NCBI RefSeq assembly: GCF_029784155.1
Contig: NC_073693.1
Coordinates: 336,118,023-336,182,022 of the forward strand
Direction of reading: 5' to 3'
Origin: Uranotaenia lowii
Taxonomy: Eukaryota > Arthropoda > Insecta > Diptera > Culicidae
Length of the DNA: 64,000 bases
Made by a program: the position numbers and the translations under genes. The notes beneath the pieces were generated by a model, which was not told where the DNA came from, ran no database searches, and saw only the letters and a program-made list of their open reading frames with translations. Below, piece by piece: positions 48,293 to 60,343 of this stretch (positions are counted from its first letter, which is position 1; each line of letters begins with the position of its first letter).

Positions 48293-50100
48293 GCGCTCAA
48301 TATATTTTTCCGGAGAAGGGAGTTTTCTTTATCAGCAGATGTGAACGCTTTCGCTCATTCTTATGTGTTGTTGACAATCTCACTCTTGATTGCAGTGTGA
48401 TTTATATTTTCCAGCACAGCTTGGGGGGAGCAGACGAAAGAAATTGCACTCTCTTTTACTGGACTAGACGATCAGAGAAGTTTTGCCATCCATAACCTCT
48501 GCCAAGTTTCAGCTCAATCGGGCCAGATTTAAGGTCACCCAAGAGGGGACCAAAGGAAATCGAGAAATCGAAATTGGAATAGAAATTCCGATGCTAAATG
48601 ATCAAAAAATACATGAAACATCAAAATCCACTGTTATTTCGAAAAAAAAAATGACTGAAAATCGATTTTACGGGATTTACAGGTAGGATAATTGCGAAAT
48701 GGATAACAACTTGCTCAAATCCGCCTTTTCCGTTTCAAGCTTTTTTTTTCAATATCGTACAAGATAAAATATTGCAAAGTATTCAAATGGTAATTTTTAA
48801 TTTAAGTCCTTTTGTAATGTCAAATCTGGCAAATTTTTACTTTTCGTCTTTATTTTGTAAGTTTTGCTAATCTGTCTACTTTCCCTTTTTTCTTTCATTT
48901 TTTTCGAACCAGCCTTAAGTTAAGTCGGTGCTTATATATTCAAATAAATAATTGATAGTGATTTTGTGGCTAAACTTTTTAAAGTAATCGCAGAGTGTCT
49001 AATCCCTCATTTTGTGCATTATGATATTTGAATAACGTTGGTGGAGTAAGCTTTTTTCGCTCTCTCTTTCATACGTTACGGTAAGTTGCCACAAATATTC
49101 AGCGAAGAAATTAACTATTCATACCCACAGGGAGCAATGAACTACCTTCTGCGCTAAACTTTTTCCCGGTATCAATTTATTATGTCGTCTTAGAACCACC
49201 ACCTCGTTTTTAAGTATCCAGTGCTCATTTTCATAGCCCTGGGGGAGCCTCATTCTAGTTATTGCAAACTTTCTTCATGACCAACATTTTTGAAGAAAGT
49301 TATACCGAAGGCATTCGAAAAGTAGCTCAGAAATTTATTTGATTCCACAAACCGTTTTCTCAGCCGAAAGTTCAAGGCTGTCAACTAGCAACAAATGGCG
49401 CGCCGAAAATTTTTCCCCGCCAATTGATCGACCCAGTTCCATTGATTGCCTAACTTATTGCGACTGATACTACAAGCAAAAGTCGATTGCTCTTGATTGA
49501 GATGATTTTTCATCTCTTTGGTCCATCATCGGGCCCTCCAGTCGTTCGGAGTCTGCCGGGTATCTTGCCCTTGTATTCCGTGTAGGTAATTTCGGCAATC
49601 CGGCACTTGCTGCTAGATTCTCTGAGTCTGTTTTTAGAGGTGGTGTTGGAAAAAGTGTCGGTCATCACTTTTCGGAAGCCTCCGAAAGGGAGCAGTCATC
49701 TTCATCTTTGAGTCGCTGCCGAAAAAGAGGGAAAATTGCGAGCAACAAAAAAAAAAATCGAGGGGCCATTTCGGGTTGTGCGTTTTGGTGAGGTCCTACC
49801 AAATCGATAGAATCAATCAAAGTACTTTGATCGAGGGGAACGAGCTGGAGCATGGAATGGTGCTGCTGATGCTGATGGTGCCGAACTGTCTTCAATGGAA
49901 AAGGAGCAAAGGTAATAAAATTGACGCCCATTGTTCGGCCATTGATTCTTCTCCGTCTCTAATCAGAAAACCATCTTTTTTTACGGGGTGGCTGATTCGT
50001 CGGTCGGAAAAATTGATACCGTTGAAGGGGGTGAATTGCTTAGAAACAATTGTTTATGAGCATTTCGCCTCTGTGCTTTTAGGAAGTATTGACTACTATA
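48293..50100. other. Non-repetitive island, no gene recognised
   Basis: Balanced composition, especially 49350-50050. Overlapping short open frames on both strands (for example 49776-50144 plus and 49665-49931 minus) contradict one another and carry no recognisable domain. Confidence 0.35.
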
Positions 50101-50131
50101 GTCAAGCAATACCTCGCAAGGCACCAAGCAG

Positions 50132-50510
50132 TGGTGTCTATTGAATTAATTGTTTATCAATGCCAAAAGACATACCCCTGTTAAACGGCTAATAACTTTT
50201 TTGTCAAATTAGATACGAAGTTACGGTCTTCGGCAAAGTTGTTCAAGAGAAAATTTCCTTTGAAGAATTTATAAATTGGCACAAAAACCATTAGCAGGCT
50301 CGGTTGCACAGAAGAAACAAAAATGATGATGATTTTTCTATACAAAATATTCAATTTTCCCATACGAACCTAAAAGTTCAAATTTACTCATGTAAACGTT
50401 ACTTAAAAAATCTGCAAAAAATCATGGATGAGTTTTGAACCAAAACGAAGCCTTTAAGACCCCAGGGTTTGAGAAATTCAAAAATGACCCCAAATTGACT
50501 CAGTCTATTA
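50132..50510 (+). mobile_element. Single arm of the 7605-type fold-back element
   Basis: It runs from AGCAGTGGTGTC through AAGACATACCCCTG, TAGATACGAAGTTACGGTC, ACAAAAACCATTAGCAGGC and AGAAACAAAAATGATGATGA to GACCCCAGGGTTTGAGAAA and GACTCAGT. It matches both arms of 7605-8217 and is more complete than either. No inverted partner is adjacent, so this is a half element. Confidence 0.75.
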
Positions 50511-50692
50511 CACATCCGAATTCATCACAATCCATGAAATTTATTTAATTGAACTAAAAATAATACTAAAATAGTACTAAAAAGTAAAACATCTCATAAG
50601 AAGATTACAATTTTTTATAGAACTGAAACTTAATCATATATGATGCATACATTGTAAATTTAGCGATCATAATAACGAGATTGCAAAAAGTA

Positions 50693-52456
50693 GAGGAGAG
50701 TGGGGTATCGTGGGCCACGGGGAAACGTGGGTCACCTTTAATATCTCAGATGTGTGTTGAGATAAATATCTCGAACCAACATTCATCGTCGTCGCTTTGC
50801 GTGAGCATGTATTTCTATATGTGGTTGACTTAAATACGCATCAAAGGCTTCTTTTAATTATCAAGCTAAAAAAAAGTTAGAAATATTTACTTTCATAATT
50901 AAAAATACACCCGCTAATAGCATCGATGGGGAACCTAAAGTTCATAACAAAAATATGCTCATACGCTTATGATCTTAGTTTTGTCATGATCTTTCACGTG
51001 GAAAAGGAATTTTTGATGAAACATCAATAAGTCACACAAACGCAACCACTTTGCAAATCATAGTGGGGAATCGTCGGCCACACACCTTTAACCACCTATA
51101 TTTTTATGTTTTTATACACATTCAGAACTTTAAATACGTTTTCCCTATCTGTAAAGTTTTCTTATGCCAAATGAAGAGTTATGCAAAACATTTTGTCCAT
51201 CCTATATAAGGAAATTTTCCTAAACGTTCGCGAGCCAGGTTTTGGAATCTATTCGATCATAAACAGTTTTTTTTTTTATTTCATCATCTGAAATTGCTTT
51301 AAAATAACGAAATGAATTATGAAATCACTGTTTTGGGTCAACTCATAAACTTTGCATGTTAAGGCTATGATCATTTAGTATCCGGGCAGTTTCAAACCTC
51401 TGTATTTTAAAACTATTGATTTGATCGAAAAACATTCTATGGAGGAAATGAAGGTGTTATCATGATATTTAACGTAAAAGTATTAAAAAAATAATTTATC
51501 GTTGATGACAAGAAATACTCTTACTTTATGATAAAATATAATTTTTATCTTTGCACACTTTTTTCAGCCATGTATTGATCTATTATTTTTACCACAGAAG
51601 CTAAACCTTTTAAAAATCATGGTATTTTACACAAATTCATCTGTAAAAATCAATTGGAATCTGGTTGGAACCTTTTCATGAGTAGGCATCTCGAAGAATA
51701 CGACCTCTTAAATTCGGGTTTAACATAAATTTCTTGGTCCATGAGAACACATCTGTCACATTGCGTAAAACCCGGTTGCACATATTGCGATCCGTGGAAC
51801 TGCTAATTTTTAGTTAATTCCTGGGTGTCCACTTGACAGGCAACAATTTTTGTCTGTCGGAAAAGGATTTACTGCATAGTTAAGAGGTCTGCATTCAGTT
51901 GTCCCCAATAACCATAAATTTGTTCCTATAGTTGAGATCAAGGGTTCCACTCCGATGCTTGGTTTGAATTTCGTAAGCATCCTCGAGTGGCTCCTTATAC
52001 TTCTCAACCATCTGGACCAAAAAAAAATCAGAAAAAATAAACAGTTCATGAGTTTTCAAGTCCAAAATAATGAATTTCCGAGGCGCAAAGTGCGTAAAAG
52101 GAGCAAATTTGTGCAAAATTACTTTTACTATGGCTTTTTTCACCGTAAATATCTCAAACACACGTTAACGTAAAAATGTGAAACATATAGGAAAGATAGC
52201 CCTTTTCATTACCAACACAACGCTTCTAAAGTTTTGCATATCCGTGCTCTAGTAACCTAGCTATCACCGAAATGAATGCTTTTTTTTTAAAACAGTCAGA
52301 ATTTGGAGAAAATAATCTATCAAAATTAAAAAAAAAATACCTTATGATATCTTGAAAATGTAGAAAACCATACTATTTTTTATTTTCATTTTATCTTTTA
52401 TAACAAAGAAGTTATGGAACAACGAAAAAAGTGGCTCATGATTCCCCACTCTCCCA
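50693..52456 (-). mobile_element. TA-flanked transposon with decayed transposase
   Basis: The left end is GAGGAGAGTGGGGTATCGTG and the complement of the right end is TGGGAGAGTGGGGAATCATG, both followed by GCCAC. TA lies outside each (50691-50692 and 52457-52458). A third terminus-like word (AGTGGGGAATCGTCGGCCAC) occurs inside near 51061. The 1.76-kb interior contains the transposase remnant at 51660-52161. TA duplication and the remnant's motif agree with the IS630/Tc1/mariner supergroup. Confidence 0.8.
51660..52161 (-). pseudogene. Decayed Tc1/mariner-group transposase, resembling ITmD37E
   Basis: No frame is intact; stops and frameshifts break it several times. The clearest piece, in a frame near 51708-51795, reads CDRCVLMDQEIYVKPEF. 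This resembles the first catalytic Asp block (x-LMDDETYVK-x-DF) of transposases of the IS630/Tc1/mariner supergroup, especially the D37E group. Here the second acidic position has become Gln and the Thr has become Ile. Upstream, in another frame (51895-52161), is a Lys/His-rich stretch ending in KHRSGTLDLNY that could be the remnant of the DNA-binding region. The second and third catalytic acids were not found. Family assignment is from memory of the motif and is moderate. Confidence 0.45.
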
Positions 52457-54544
52457 TAATTTTTGTATTGTATAGAATTTAAACTCTACTCCGACGTTAA
52501 GGAGCAGTCAGGTACTGAAATCAAGTAAAGCGATTTTCTAGAGAATAATAAAAAAAAATGAGTTTAGTAAACTTCCCAGAAGACTAAAGAGATAGTTTTA
52601 TAAGATATATATGAACAAAAAACTGTTGAAAAGTATTAAGGTAGCTAAAATCTTAATAAACTGATTAAACTTACTGACCAACCAACTAATATGTATCAAG
52701 TCTTGTAAGCAGATCTTTTAAGCATTTTTCATTGATAAGATCGGTTAAATAATAAAAAAAATCGTTTACAGGAATTTCTGACGTGATGTTTATTATAAAC
52801 CATGGGTGTAGCGAAGAGGGTGGATTGAGGGTTAATCCCCTCCAAAAATACCAAGCGAAAAATTCTTTTCGAATCTCAAATCTTCAAATTTTTAATGAAT
52901 TTCAGATTAACGACCAAAATGATTCAAGAGCAACACTCTCGTAACTAAAACAAAACCTTCGAAATCTTATCTCAGTTCAACAGTTCTTCTATAATTTTTT
53001 GAAAATTTCGTCACTTTTTGATAAAAATTTGGTCCCAAATATTGAATCCCAATAAAATTGGGCTTGTCAGATTACCTAGACTTTGCCCGAGTTGTTTCAC
53101 TTTATTTGCAAAATCACACAAAAATTTTACAGTCCATCGAATTATGCATTTTGCCACAAAATTGTAAGCGCAAATTCAATCAAAATTATCATTAACGATT
53201 TTTGGTAGCTTGTATTTTTTAATAAAGAATTTTTCGTGTTTTTTTTTTCATAACTTCAATAGAATAATTTTGATATTACCAGATAATTTTTCACATAAAA
53301 CGAATTTGAACGGCCCGAATACTCGCTCAAAAATACTTGAAAAGCTTAGGTTCGACTCCAGATTTTGTGATTTTAAGAGCTGATTATTATCATTGAAATT
53401 CTATGTCTGTGATTAGATTACTGATTCTGTAACCAGTTTATTATCTTGAGTATCAGTTTTTCATCATTGGCTCAAAATCATGATTCGAATCTTGGTTTTG
53501 CATTTCAAGTTTTAACTACATAGTTGCATTTTCCATATTCCAAACTCATTATTTTGGAATATAAAGGTAAATACTTGATATTGAAAACAGATTTGGATGG
53601 AAAATTTGACCCAGAATTTAAACAGTATTTAATTCCGAACAAATAACTCCAGAAAGAACTCAGATTGAATTCTACAAATTCAGCATTTGAATAGAATTCC
53701 GTTTATGGACTCTGATACAAATAACGCTTTTTAGTTGGTATTTCATTGGTAAAAAATATTATCTGGAACTTAGATTCAAAAACCGTTTTCAAATTCGGAA
53801 TTCCGATTTGGACTTAGTTCTAAAAGGCAGGTTTCAGACTCGGAACAAAAAATTCAACACTCAGATTCAGTTTCACCTTGAAGTTGAGTCTTTTGATCAA
53901 GATTAAAATATCAATGTCAGAACTTTGTTAAGGACTCACAAAGATTCAGGGATTCAAATCAAAACTTAATATTTATTTAATGTCAGTTTTGAACCACAGT
54001 CTAAAATAAATCCCAAAAAAAAAATAAAGTTTGGAATTATTTTGTAGATTTAGTTCTTTAAAAAATCTAGATTTCATTGAAAAAAATTATGAGGAGATTC
54101 TTATTATGAGCTAAATTATTTATTATAATTTTTTGTTGGTGAAAGAACTTATTCTTAATCTTCAAGAGAAAATTAAGCGAGAATTATATTTTATTGGTTT
54201 CATTAAAATAACAAAGTTTCATACTCAAATCTTAAATTTTAATCGAGTTTTCAAGAATAGGACAAAATCTGAATTGAACCCCAAAATAGTTCTGTTTGTG
54301 GTTAAAAAGAATGAACTAATTACTTGCTTATTAAAGTAAAACCAATAACTATTCTTTAAAATGAAACATTCAAATCTCCTGTAGTTTTTTAAAGTTCAAT
54401 TTAAAAATTGGCGACTTTAAGGACTTTTTTTTAAATAGGACTTGAATTATATAACTTACTGATTGTGTAAAATAATTCAACCTGAATTATAATATGAAAC
54501 CTTTTGATTTTTTACGTTAAGTTATGTTCCAGTATTAAAAAATG
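52457..54544. other. AT-rich DNA with a faint repeat trace
   Basis: Around 53066-53130, GTCAGATTACCTAGACTTTG and TTTATTTGCAAAATCA recall the CCCGGAT-rich family, but strongly diverged. No gene was recognised. Confidence 0.3.
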
Positions 54545-54745
54545 GACGGTTTTACCGGTTTCGGACAAACGTTATTTAGTTTTTCTTTGTTTGATGGATC
54601 TACGGCTGACCTTTCAGTGCAAAATGCATTGATCATTAATGGTAAATGAAAAAAACCAGGACCAGGAATCGAACGAGAGTCCTCTGGTTATCTCTCCGAC
54701 ACTTTACCACTAGTCCAAATCGTCAGATGAAATAGGTCCAGCTGT
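54545..54745 (-). mobile_element. tRNA-derived SINE, second type
   Basis: On minus, TGGACTAGTGG (54708-54718) fits an A box and TCGTTCGATTCC (54665-54676) a B box 32 bp further on. The T stem and acceptor stem do not pair, so this is not a working tRNA gene. A ~100-bp tail follows, including CACTGAAAGGTCAGCCGTAG. The box sequences differ from the SINEs at 18872 and 46690, so it is a separate lineage. Confidence 0.6.
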
Positions 54746-54843
54746 AGCTCTATAATTCAGTTGACTTCATCGAGTTGAATTCGCTGTAAGATTCTATAGC
54801 AAAAAAGCTCATCGTGCCCCGATTAATGGTGCTTATATTGCCC

Positions 54844-55079
54844 AGGGGAGGCGGGTTCTCATTGTGCCCCTACATTGACTGATTTTCAGCTCTCGGCAAA
54901 GAATTTTAAAATGCATTTTTAAACGTTTCTTAATTCTTTTTCAAGTTCCAACCCGCTAGTAAAAAGACTTTTTTAGTATCTGAATACGAAACAATGATGT
55001 AATTCACATATTATAGCTGTTTTCTATGGTTAAATAAGCGTCCTTCTTAAGGTGGGTATTATGCCCGCCTTATTTCCCC
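54844..55079. mobile_element. Possible short TIR element, incomplete
   Basis: GGGGAGGCGGGTTCTCATTG at the left resembles the complement of the right end, GGGGAAATAAGGCGGGCATA. A TA follows the right end, but none precedes the left. Possibly a MITE truncated at its left side. Confidence 0.3.
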
Positions 55080-55314
55080 TATACCTGTGTGTTACAGCAT
55101 AAAAAACCACCAGCCAAGATAAGCCGTGCATGTACATGTAATCAGCCGGCAATAGAAAACAGTTACTAGATTCCCAATTCAATCCCCTTCCATTCTAATC
55201 CCATTTGCATTCTCATCCCTCTCCTATCAAAGACAAAAGAGGATGATGCAGTGCATTTTCTGGTAATCAGCGGTGGCAGAAGGACTATGACAATAAACTT
55301 TCGTTTGCTATCAT

Positions 55315-55400
55315 ACTCAGATGGTGCACTGGATAAGATATCGCACTGGCAAGCCGAGGTGGGATGTTGCAGTGAGTTCGCTTCTCACTTGATTTTTTCT
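55315..55400 (+). mobile_element. tRNA-like fragment, possible SINE head
   Basis: TGGTGCACTGG (55322-55332) fits an A box and GAGTTCGCTTC (55374-55384) fits a B box. It directly precedes the strong hairpin at 55418-55506, so both could belong to one short Pol III-type element. Confidence 0.45.
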
Positions 55401-55417
55401 ATGATTTATCCAATAGG

Positions 55418-55506
55418 ATGAAAGTTCCATGAAATGTTTTTCTCGTTTGCATGAATGCATGAGCATAATCAAGCGAAACGAGAAAAACATTTTATGGAAT
55501 TTTCAT
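55418..55506 (+). ncRNA. Precursor-miRNA-like hairpin, unclassified
   Basis: The left arm 55418-55448 and right arm 55476-55506 pair over 31 consecutive positions. The only non-Watson-Crick positions are two G:U wobbles on the plus-strand RNA. On the minus strand these would be A:C mismatches, so the plus strand folds better. The stem carries AAATGTTTTTCTCGTTT. The loop is 27 nt and can add a few pairs. Size (89 nt) and arm length fit an animal miRNA precursor, but a miniature palindromic transposon or SINE tail gives the same picture. No known miRNA seed was recognised. Confidence 0.35.
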
Positions 55507-55645
55507 GCATCATTTCGCATGGGAGCTCGACTATTTAGGCCAGTATTGCAATCATATCATCTATGGTACAGTACACTTTTCAATGCATTTTAGGCGTAGA
55601 GATTTGCTAAAAAGTCTGTATATTTTTGTAACCTCTTCTATCGGT

Positions 55646-56093
55646 AAGACTGCCAGATTGCTGGTTTTGTTCGGTTTTGCACGGATTTTCAATACAAAAT
55701 ATGGAAAAAGTCCGGTCAGGCCCGGTTGCCCGGATTTTATGAAAAAGCCCGGATTTTGCCCGGATAAATCAATTTTATTTCCCAAAACAAAAAAAAAATG
55801 TTTTTAGTAGTCCAAAACGAAATGTTTTGAGCGAGTTTTATAGAAATAATCATGAAAAGTTTTAAGACAGCCTAAAATACGATTTAAAAACTGCACAAGG
55901 AATTTTTTATTTCAAGTTGGTTTTTTTTATTTGTGTTGAGTAATACCTATAAAGGTTTTGACCAAATTTGCTCGGATAGTGCCCGTACTTTTCGTTTATA
56001 TTTTAGAATCAAACGCCAGGATTTCATTTAGATAAAATAGCCCGAAATTGACCGACCCGGGAACGTGCTGAAAAAATTCTAGCAGCCTAATCT
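55646..56093 (+). mobile_element. Most complete CCCGGAT-rich repeat copy
   Basis: It begins AAGACTGCCAGATTGC and its complement ends with TAGGCTGCTAGAATTTTTTC, giving a short imperfect inverted terminus. Both ends carry CCGG-rich words (GCCCGGATTTTGCCCGGATA on the left; GACCGACCCGGGAACG on the right), and an AT-rich middle separates them. Flanking TCTATCGG and TCTATGGA could be a decayed 8-bp target duplication. It is non-coding. This copy defines the full length (~450 bp) against which the fragments at 2672, 3396, 25578 and 27895 were judged. Confidence 0.6.
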
Positions 56094-56479
56094 ATGGATG
56101 GATGTTGTTTCGAAAGATATACAAATGGTATTATTATTAGACGAAATTCTATTCCATATGAGAATAAAACCCAAAACCATGTTGATGCGGTTGCAGAAAT
56201 TTCTACCACTGTATGTTCTCTTTTTGAGTATTTTTACTATCACTCGGAAGAAATATCGAAGATCTTCAAAAAACATCAGTATGGCAATGTAATTTGTTGA
56301 TACTATTTTTTTTAATCTCACTCATTTTATCTTACTTCACTCTTTTCAAAAATGATCTAAATGTGCCCTTTTTGAAGGCTTGATATTGTATCACTTTGTT
56401 AGTTTTTGTTTTGCATATGTTGTAGTTGAATTGTTGTATTTACATGTGTAATCAAAGACAAAATATAAGACTCACCACT

Positions 56480-57360
56480 TGACGGTACCTTTCAGTGTTG
56501 GTGCCGATCATCATCATCGGCCATCGAAAAGACAGCTTGAAGGTGCAGAAAAACGCGTGGCTTTTAATCGCGTTATGTATTTGGGATTGGGTATGTGTGC
56601 GCCTTTGCCTGTATGTGTGCGCTTTCAATTGATGAGCGGTCTTTTCGGCTGATGATGGTCAGCACCAAGGATATGCTCCGGTCATCTTCGTGCTTCATGG
56701 TCGAATTTGATTGATTAGAAGCACTTCAATTGCCAATCGTCGTCGTCATTGGGATGCTTCGATCCTCTACGAAGGAATTCGTTCTACTTCTGAGTAGAAA
56801 TAGACGATTTTGCTGGCACCGAAAATTGCCAAAATGTTTCGAAGGTGTTCACCTGATGATGGATTAGTTAACTTTTGCATCGTTTGCTTACATGGAACTT
56901 TACGAGATGCGATTTGTATCTCATCAACTGTAATCATCGGAGATTTTTTAGGGATTAAACACAGCGCATTGCTGTCTATAAGATTATTCACTCCGTTCTT
57001 TTCTCATTTCAGTTCAGTTTTAATAATACGAACTCTTGACTTTGATGACAATGTTCAGCAAATAATATTTTAATTTTTATCTTTAATAGATATATCATTA
57101 ATGTGTAATATTGTGAACGGTTCTCTAACACTGGTTGTAGAGAACCGATTCGTAAATCTTCTGTTTGAGAGCACAAGATAAAGTACCTAAACTTTATCCG
57201 ATTTTAACTTTTTTCTCGAACAACAGTGTTCTCATTCCTTCCCGAACAGTTGAAACATTGTTGCCGCATGAAAAGTTACTGCGTTCAAATCATATTTCTA
57301 AGAGGGACAGTAAAAATGAATGGACCATCTTTCTATCACTAGAATGACATTTAAGAAATT
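56480..57360. other. Non-repetitive island, no gene recognised
   Basis: Balanced composition with ATCATCATCATCGG and GTATGTGTGCGC words. Opposing short open frames (56810-57073 plus, 56767-56991 minus) are mutually exclusive and unsupported. Confidence 0.35.
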
Positions 57361-57567
57361 AATTTCATTTGTGTTTTATTTCATTTATGTTTTGAATTGA
57401 TAATTTTCTACAGAAACTACAAAAAGTTTTAAACTTACATTTTTAAGATTCATATTTTTCTTTTCTTCAAATAAATTTCAATAATCGTTATTGCAGGTAT
57501 TTTTTTGTAAGAATTAAACAAACATAAGCTTCACGATACAGGGAATTTATTGCAACCAGATTGAAAT

Positions 57568-57725
57568 AAGAGTTGCATTCAAAATTTTATGCAAACTCGG
57601 AAAAAAATTCCTTAAAAATTCATTAATCAACCTACCTATATCTTAACAAATTACTGCTTATGGACGACCATGCCGATAAGTGAAAATTTAAGATTAAGTA
57701 GGTCTTGGACTATGCATTTGCAAGC
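57568..57725 (+). repeat. Dispersed repeat, copy 2 of 2
   Basis: Shares ordered blocks with 43484-43625 (AGAGTTGCAT, TTTTATGCAAA, GACCATGC, TAGGTC.TGGA). It lies just upstream of a further inverted-repeat pair. Confidence 0.6.
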
Positions 57726-58078
57726 AAAAAATAGTATTGAAAAAACGTAGTTTTCGATCATGTTTTCAAGTTGACTTTCAAGCCCTGAATTGCATATTAA
57801 ATAGTTTTTCGACCTCGCATCAAAATGTCAATTTTTCAAAACTAGCTTTGAGCAGTTTTCAAAACAGCGTCAGTAAGTGTTTCGGTCAGAAAAGACCATC
57901 ACTCTGTTTTCCTTCGTGTTTCAAACTTGATACTGAAGGGTATTTTGCGGTATTGCAGAAAAAAATTTGTTTGCAACTCATTGCAAAACTCGACATTTTC
58001 ATCCCTTGTCGTAATTCTACAACTCGGCTAGTCTCGTTGCATAAATGTATAACTCCTGCTGAAAAATTCCACTGGTTG

Positions 58079-58680
58079 ATTTCTGAGTTAGCGCAACGCG
58101 TATCAATTTTGTATGGAAATTTGTATGGAAGAAGAAATTTTTGCACATTAAATCATCAGGAAATTTCAAGTAGCTTGAAATGCAATCAGTCTTTGATTTT
58201 TGGCTTTGACTATTCTTAAGCTTCATTTTTTGCTAACATGAAAAGCAGCTAAGAATTTCATGAAAAAAGAAATAACCATTTCAAAATAAAAAATCTGAAT
58301 CCATTGAAAAGTATTCAAAACTTGCGGATTTTGCTTGCTAGAGCTGTTAATGATAGCATGAAATGTTTTTGCAAAGGTTGTATAAACCAATAAATTCTCT
58401 GCTTGCTAATAAGCAGAAAAAAACGCAAAAATTTAAAAAAAAATATATTGAAAAAAATTCTTTTTATAACATCGAATAACTTTTCTAGGGTATAAGTTAG
58501 ATTTTTGCTTTGTTCACTTGAATATTACTACAAGAATCAAGAAATATTTTTCATCCAAAGTTATATTTTTTGGAACTCTCAGTAAATCTCTGGTGATTTT
58601 TGAATGGAAAATTTTGTTTTCCCATACAAATTTCCATACAAAGTTAAAACTCGTTGCGCTAATTCAGGACTGAATGGATC
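58079..58680. repeat. Inverted-repeat pair
   Basis: The arm at 58079-58170 (TAGCGCAACG, TTTGTATGGAAATTTGTATGG, ATCATCAGG) is the imperfect reverse complement of 58575-58680. The ~400-bp spacer is AT-rich. A 160-codon plus-strand frame at 57737-58219 runs through the left arm and is therefore judged spurious. Confidence 0.55.
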
Positions 58681-60275
58681 GCTTTCAAAGTTTTTATTGC
58701 TATTTCTGGCAGCAAAAACAACTAAAAAATGTTATGGGATGTGTAAAAATTTAAGAATTTGATATTTCTATACAAAGCTTGCAGCGGTCTAATGAGGCAT
58801 AAAATGAAATCTGGAAAAATCTTAATCTAATTTTTTATAAACTTTAAAAAAGTTAAAAATATTGAAAAAAGCGTTGTTTTGGGCCAATTTGAATTTGAAA
58901 TCTTTTTTTTTTTTTTTTAGGGTCCCATTTAAAAATAATATTTATGAGGAGTAAACAGAGCTTTTTGTCATTTATTTTATTATTAGGGGAGAATGAGGAT
59001 ACTTGATCCCTGGGGATACTTGATTCCTTAGTTATATCTCGAAACTGGGATGTCTTACAAAGATCAAATCTTCTAGAAAAAAATGCCAAAAGGGAGAAAA
59101 TAACAATGCTTGCGGTTCAAAAAAATTTAACAAAATAATTGTTTTAGTAATTGAACTTTGTTTGAAAAATTTCACAAAATGTAACTTGAAGATTTTTGTT
59201 TATCACTTTGAAATGTTCCATACATGGAAAAATTATTTAAAAAAAATATTTGTTCCAATATATCAATCGTTTGAGCGTAATATGAACTTCATAATGCCAT
59301 ATTTTCAAAGCAATGGAAAACTCCCAACTTTTTCAGAAAAAGTTTTCTAAAATGTTTATTATGGGTACAATTGATCACTAGAGTCAAGAATGGCATATTC
59401 TTCTTTTGAATGGATCGTTATCATTGATGATTACGAGATTACTAATATTTATCCAAACACTAATATTTATGCAAAAATTGTCTGAAGTAAAGATCTAAAA
59501 TAATTAATTTTCTCTTAATTATAGAAAATAACGCCTTTAAATATGCAATGTCATAGGCGTTGAGACAAAGTTTTAGAATTTTCTTCTTCTGTCAGCTATA
59601 AATTGTGAAATGAGAACAAACATGACCAAAATAGTCAATTGACATTCTGTCTTGGGGCTTTGTTTGATTTTTTTTACAAGGATTAGAGCTTCCTGAATAA
59701 AAGTTCAAGTCTCCTTCAATAGGGGATCAAGTTTCCGCTAACTTCAGAAACATCGCATTTTTTGTACTCCCACGAAAATGCTTCTAGTTCACCCACGGGT
59801 TCAGGTATCAGGTATCAGAAAAGGGGTAGGCTCTATAGCGGCACGTTATCCAAACAAACGGGAAAATTGTACCTGGACTTTTGTTTTACGGAGATTTCAT
59901 CATTTACCTGAAAAATCCGTACCTACACAAAGGTATGAAAATTAATTCAAAACCATAAAGGTGGCATAAAGCCTAACTACATAGAGATTATGAGCATTAT
60001 AGCCCTTTTCCACTTTGGGTTGTAATGTATCATAGCATGAAGCTTATCAACATAAAGGATTTTAGAGCATAAAGCTCATTGTCACAAATGGTAAAAACAC
60101 ACATTTTTGTTTCTATTTCTTTGATTATAATTATAATTTTCATTTACTTTTAAACAAGTTATAAGTACTGTTATTAACGCTTTTTATGATTTTGATTCTG
60201 TTTAAAGTTCACCAAGCTAAGACTTTACGAAAATAAAATGAAACAGTTTTCTTTTTCTTTTTTTATTAAAAAGTA

Positions 60276-60343
60276 TTTATTTGAAATATGTGTTGAAACC
60301 TGTTTTACATGAAATACTTGAACTTTTGGTTTATTTATTTATT
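60276..60343 (-). terminator. Poly(A) signals of the DUF4780-like gene
   Basis: On minus, overlapping AATAAA motifs cover the TAA stop codon (60343-60334), and another lies ~55 bp downstream (60281-60276). A further AATAAA occurs at 60267-60262. Any of these could direct cleavage and polyadenylation just after the coding region. Confidence 0.5.

Noticed and set aside
54660..54730. Functional tRNA gene on minus
   Set aside because: The boxes are good, but the T stem and acceptor stem are mismatched.
57737..58219. 160-codon plus-strand frame
   Set aside because: It runs through a dispersed repeat and one arm of an inverted-repeat pair, so it is most likely chance.
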